Below are positions 60,430 to 64,000 of a DNA stretch of 64,000 nt, piece after piece. Location: positions 24,118,001 through 24,182,000 of the forward strand of contig NC_065877.1 of NCBI RefSeq assembly GCF_933775445.1, read 5' to 3'. Below the pieces are notes generated by a model that was not told the DNA's origin, did not search any database, and worked only from the letters and a program-made list of their open reading frames with translations. Source of the stretch: Argentina anserina. Lineage: Eukaryota > Streptophyta > Magnoliopsida > Rosales > Rosaceae. Position 1 is the first letter of the stretch; the number at the start of each line of letters is the position of its first letter. The translations under genes and the position numbers were made by a program.

Positions 60430-63400
60430 AACATCTTATATATGTAATTTGATTGATGAATCAAAAGCTTATCCTACACTTTGCTTGAACTTCAGGTTGA
60501 TATAATCATTTGATATCCTAGGCATTTCAATAAAAATCGGACCTCATGTGCCTTGTGATTTTCTTAATATCTTCAGGAATATCAGTTAAATTCATGTCAT
60601 CATCATAGACAAACACAATTAACAAACCCAAAATTTATTTTCTAATAAAACGCATAGATATAGTTCATTGTTCAATTATCCTACCCATGCATGTTTTGTG
60701 TCAAGAACTATTTGCATCGGGTCATAAGTTCTTCAGGAACCTCCATTTGTATCTTTGTATTTTGATCCCCATAGAGATAAGATATGACCACGCTCATAAG
60801 CTGCATAATCAGTTTTCAGAAAACTACCAACTGATAAAGTAGTAGAACGTTATGACATCCATTACGAGAAAATACGTTTCCTCGTGACTAATCACAGGGC
60901 GTTGAGAAAAATTCTTGCACCATCAGACGAGACTTATACACCAGTATCTCTTTTTTCTCACTATGCTCCCTTACAAGTACCCATTTAAATTCTACAGGTA
61001 TAACATTGGGAGGTGTAGAGACAATAAGCCAAAAACACATTTCTCTTAGTTAGGGTTCTAACTAGACCTGGATTGTTTGTTTCCTATTCAGTAGTGGTAT
61101 CTTTTTTGACATCCATCAAAAGAGTAAGGTTCGACATCATTGCTTGTTATAGTTTCGGTGGCCACCACAAATATACACATATCATCGATGATAATCACAT
61201 TCCAATACCAATCTCACTTAATTTATCAAGATCTTAGTTCTCGTGAGTGGGTTTGAATGTTGGAGCATCTCCCAACATCGTCTCTTCTAGAACATACTCA
61301 TAATCCAGATTTATCTCATGAGATGAGTTGGTTTGAGATTGCGATGTTAAAGAGATTCATTTATGCTAAGTCTACCCTCTTATGGGGATAAGAATCATTC
61401 GAACCTAATGATGTACCTTGCTGCTGGGTAGGAACATAAGACTAGTTAGCCGATATGGATGTACTTCATCCAACTGGGAGGACTGTCCTACTGGGATGTT
61501 TATCCTTGCAAGCACAATTGTAGCAGGTATATGATCTCATCACTGTAGCTAGATCAGATGAAGCCCGCGTCAGACATATTTAGTGCAACACTTTGCATCT
61601 AAAATTCTTTGTACTTTCATATTACATGTGTGATTTTAGGGATTAAGATGAGACATTGTGAGGATGTTTCACATCACTTACGTCATTCATCAGAAGCGGT
61701 GACGTTCTCATCTTCCCCTAATGGCGGAAAGACTGTCTCATTATAGTGATGATTCATCAGAAGCGGTGACGTTCTTATCTTTCCCTAATGGCGAAAAGAC
61801 TGTCTTATTATAGTGGCGATCCACAAATATAGCAGTAAAGAGATCGCCTGTTAAGGGCTCTAAAGAGCACATAATGGATGCGATTCAGAATCGATATGTA
61901 TGTCCATCCTTTGTTAAGGACCTAATTTTGTACATTGTGGTAACACAATTAGCACTTGGACTGCAAACCTAGATCCGCATAAGTACAAAACATCAAGTTC
62001 ATACCTAATCACCAGCTGTAACACAAAGTAAAATAGGGTATCAGTGGGCTTCAACCAGACCAACATGGTTGCATTATGCATATTGCATCCCATGCAGAAA
62101 CTAGAAACTTAGTGTGCATAACCAAGATTCAATCTACAACACCATTTTGGGTGTGAACATAGAGAACTGTATATTCAACATCAATCCCAAGGGATATGCA
62201 ATAATCATCATATGATTTTGATGTAAACTCTCTAATACTATCAAGTCTTATAGACTTTATGGGATAATCTGATTGGTGAACCCTGAATTTCTTGATTAGT
62301 GTTAGAGTTTAGCAGCCGTAGCGATTCTTGTGGACAATAGTGTAACATGTGATCACTATGTCGATGCATCAACCAAAATTATTTCATTGGTCCGTATTTT
62401 GGTTGGATATGTCCACTAATTTCCCTCGCAGTTTGTTAATGTAGTATATTGCGCTATGACAATACACTCCACTACTCATGTGAATACGTCGTGCTCCTTG
62501 TTCTCGTCCCTGTCACAAGCAGCATAACTCATCAGAGTAGAGACCACGACAGCGTGGTCTTCAACTCTTCGATGCTTAAGTCAGATAGATAGTAACTTCT
62601 ACAAAGTAATAGTAAATGGTTTTGTTTGCTTCCCTTGTGAGGTCAAGGGTTTGGCCTTTTATGGTTGAGTTGAGGTAAATCATTCACTCATCCTCCGATG
62701 TGTGACTAAGTCCAATTGAGGTGTTTTCTGGAGCTCCCCTTGAGATACTTGTGAGGGCGCGTCCGTAGCCGTTCGAGCCGCCAGGCGGCTCATTACACAG
62801 CTGGTGTGGCTGGCTTTCTGCCTGTACTGCGGGGCTGAGTTACTTTTGAGTCTAAGTGTGTTAATAGTCACGCTGATTATGGTTGGGCATAAGCCTATGC
62901 CAACATAGTATGTGCGGAAGAAGGTAGAAAATATACTAGTCTTTGCATATGATGGTCTAGTAATTTTTTAAATTTATAATGAGCAATCTTAACACGATTT
63001 GAAAGTAATGGCAAGACCCTTATTCAGAAGGGGATACTCGTGTGATGGGTTGAGGATGACATATGATATTTATACATGAGAGTCCCAAATGGGGATGTCA
63101 TAAAAAGAATTTGCTGGAATCAATTAGCTTCTAGCTAATGAGTTTTTATTAGTCCAATGTATGCTTCTGCTCGTACACTTGGAGGTATTCAAAGATAATT
63201 CACTCATTTTCTTTAGTAGTTACAATGTGATAAACGTTTGTTCGAATATCTTTAATACTTAATAACATTCTTCTGAAATGTTAAGATATTAGGCCTCCTT
63301 AATGGTAAGTTCACTACCATTAGACAACATAAAAGGGGGTATTTTCAGGACTCTATCAAGTTCGATTGATTGGATATGATTGTCATAGATGTATGAGTAG

Positions 63401-63600
63401 GAAAAGTCCTCATATAATGTGTCTACTCATTCATTTAATTCAATGGATCACGTGCATAAAATAGTTTATTGAATATTAAATATATTTGAACAAAACCCCT
63501 AAGCTCATAAATCATCGTATATAATAAAAATATTAAATCCATAATAATTGTGGTTTAAATGTCAATCATACTCATGTTGAAATAATCTTTTAGTGAAATT
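60430..63600 (-). pseudogene. decayed Ty1/copia retrotransposon pol (integrase and RT)
   Basis: On the minus strand, fragments appear in the order of a copia polyprotein. First is integrase (IKSIRLD, REFTSKSYDDYCISLGIDVE, then YVHTQNGV) near 62.1-62.25 kb. Next is the post-integrase region (NETVFPPLGEDE) near 61.7 kb. Last is reverse transcriptase (IVFVYDDDMNLTDIPEDIKK) near 60.55-60.62 kb. Copia reverse transcriptases normally have YVDD; YDDD here is changed. Stops and frameshifts are frequent, so it cannot be expressed as a protein. No LTRs were delimited; the 5' part probably runs beyond the window. The patch 62690-62870 is unusually GC-rich for the element. Confidence 0.75.
61685..61818. 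repeat. 67-bp tandem duplication inside the copia remnant
   Basis: ATTCATCAGAAGCGGTGACG begins both units (61685-61751 and 61752-61818). The copies differ at a handful of bases (CTCATCTTCCCC against CTTATCTTTCCC). The unit length is not a multiple of three, so the duplication by itself breaks the pol frame. Confidence 0.88.
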
Positions 63601-64000
63601 GATATTTAGAGTTTCGCGACTAGCATAATACTCTTCAGCTTATAGATGTGCACATTAGGTGCGAACACTAATCAATACCTTAATGTCGATAATACATATG
63701 AATTATAATTTAGATTCTATGGGCAACAAGCTCATCTAATATCACTACTTAGTCTTGCTTCTAGCAATTAAATTACCGAATTTATATAGTTTCTTCTAGA
63801 AACTTACAATTGGTAAATTTTATATTAAGAATAAATAATGGAGTTAAGCGCTTTTAAGGAATAATCCACAAGTAACAAACATGAACTTTTAAGTTCCATA
63901 ACATGGTATGAAAATCAAATTAAACATGTAAAATCTATTGGTTTATCATGTGTACATGGTAACATATGAAAGAAACTTCAAGTTTCTTAAATGATTTTAT
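63601..64000. other. AT-rich sequence without a recognised feature
   Basis: Very AT-rich, no ORF above noise. It may be the continuing 5' part of the copia element. Nothing further can be supported. Confidence 0.4.

Overview
The window looks like nuclear DNA from a flowering plant, probably a rosid dicot. The evidence is multi-exon genes with GT-AG introns, plant-specific families (SULTR3 sulfate transporter, FLZ zinc finger, SIP1-type trihelix factor, MFP1), one nuclear tRNA gene and many plant transposon families. The species cannot be fixed from sequence alone.

Layout. 1-7.6 kb holds no recognisable protein gene. It has a 601-bp hAT-type element (2111-2711, perfect 8-bp target duplication) and a young ~800-bp inverted repeat (3228-5508, arms about 99% alike). 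7.7-12.1 kb is an intact 13-exon SULTR3;3-like transporter (+). 14.7-15.35 kb is a two-exon SYS1 Golgi-trafficking gene (-), followed by a GC-rich hAT-type element (16021-16523). 18.7-19.2 kb has one weak unknown ORF. 19.7-22.7 kb is a DUF716/TMEM45 membrane-protein gene (+) with a spliced leader and a uORF. A tRNA-Arg(UCG) lies at 23460-23533.

24.4-28.1 kb is MFP1 (-, four coding exons, 728 aa). Its promoter is shared with a divergent leader exon on +, followed by a broken ACT-domain-repeat (ACR) remnant at 29.3-29.75 kb. 33.0-34.2 kb is an FLZ zinc-finger gene (-) with a uORF and a spliced leader. 42.2-43.4 kb is a single-exon trihelix transcription factor (+) with a spliced leader.

The rest is transposon-dominated. 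36.6-37.3 kb is a hAT element that keeps a promoter-like stretch and a candidate first exon. 37.5-41.2 kb is a 5'-truncated LINE with a 16-bp target duplication and a nested hAT element. 44.2-49.6 kb is a longer LINE whose reverse transcriptase active site is broken. 49.66-54.40 kb is a complete Mutator-like element with long TIRs and a perfect 9-bp target duplication, but a dead transposase. 59.6-64 kb is a decayed Ty1/copia pol on the minus strand.

The host genes are unrelated housekeeping or regulatory genes with no operon-like logic. The most unusual features are the young inverted repeat with outward-facing promoter-like sites, the duplicated splice acceptor in the transporter gene, and the well-bounded nested transposons.
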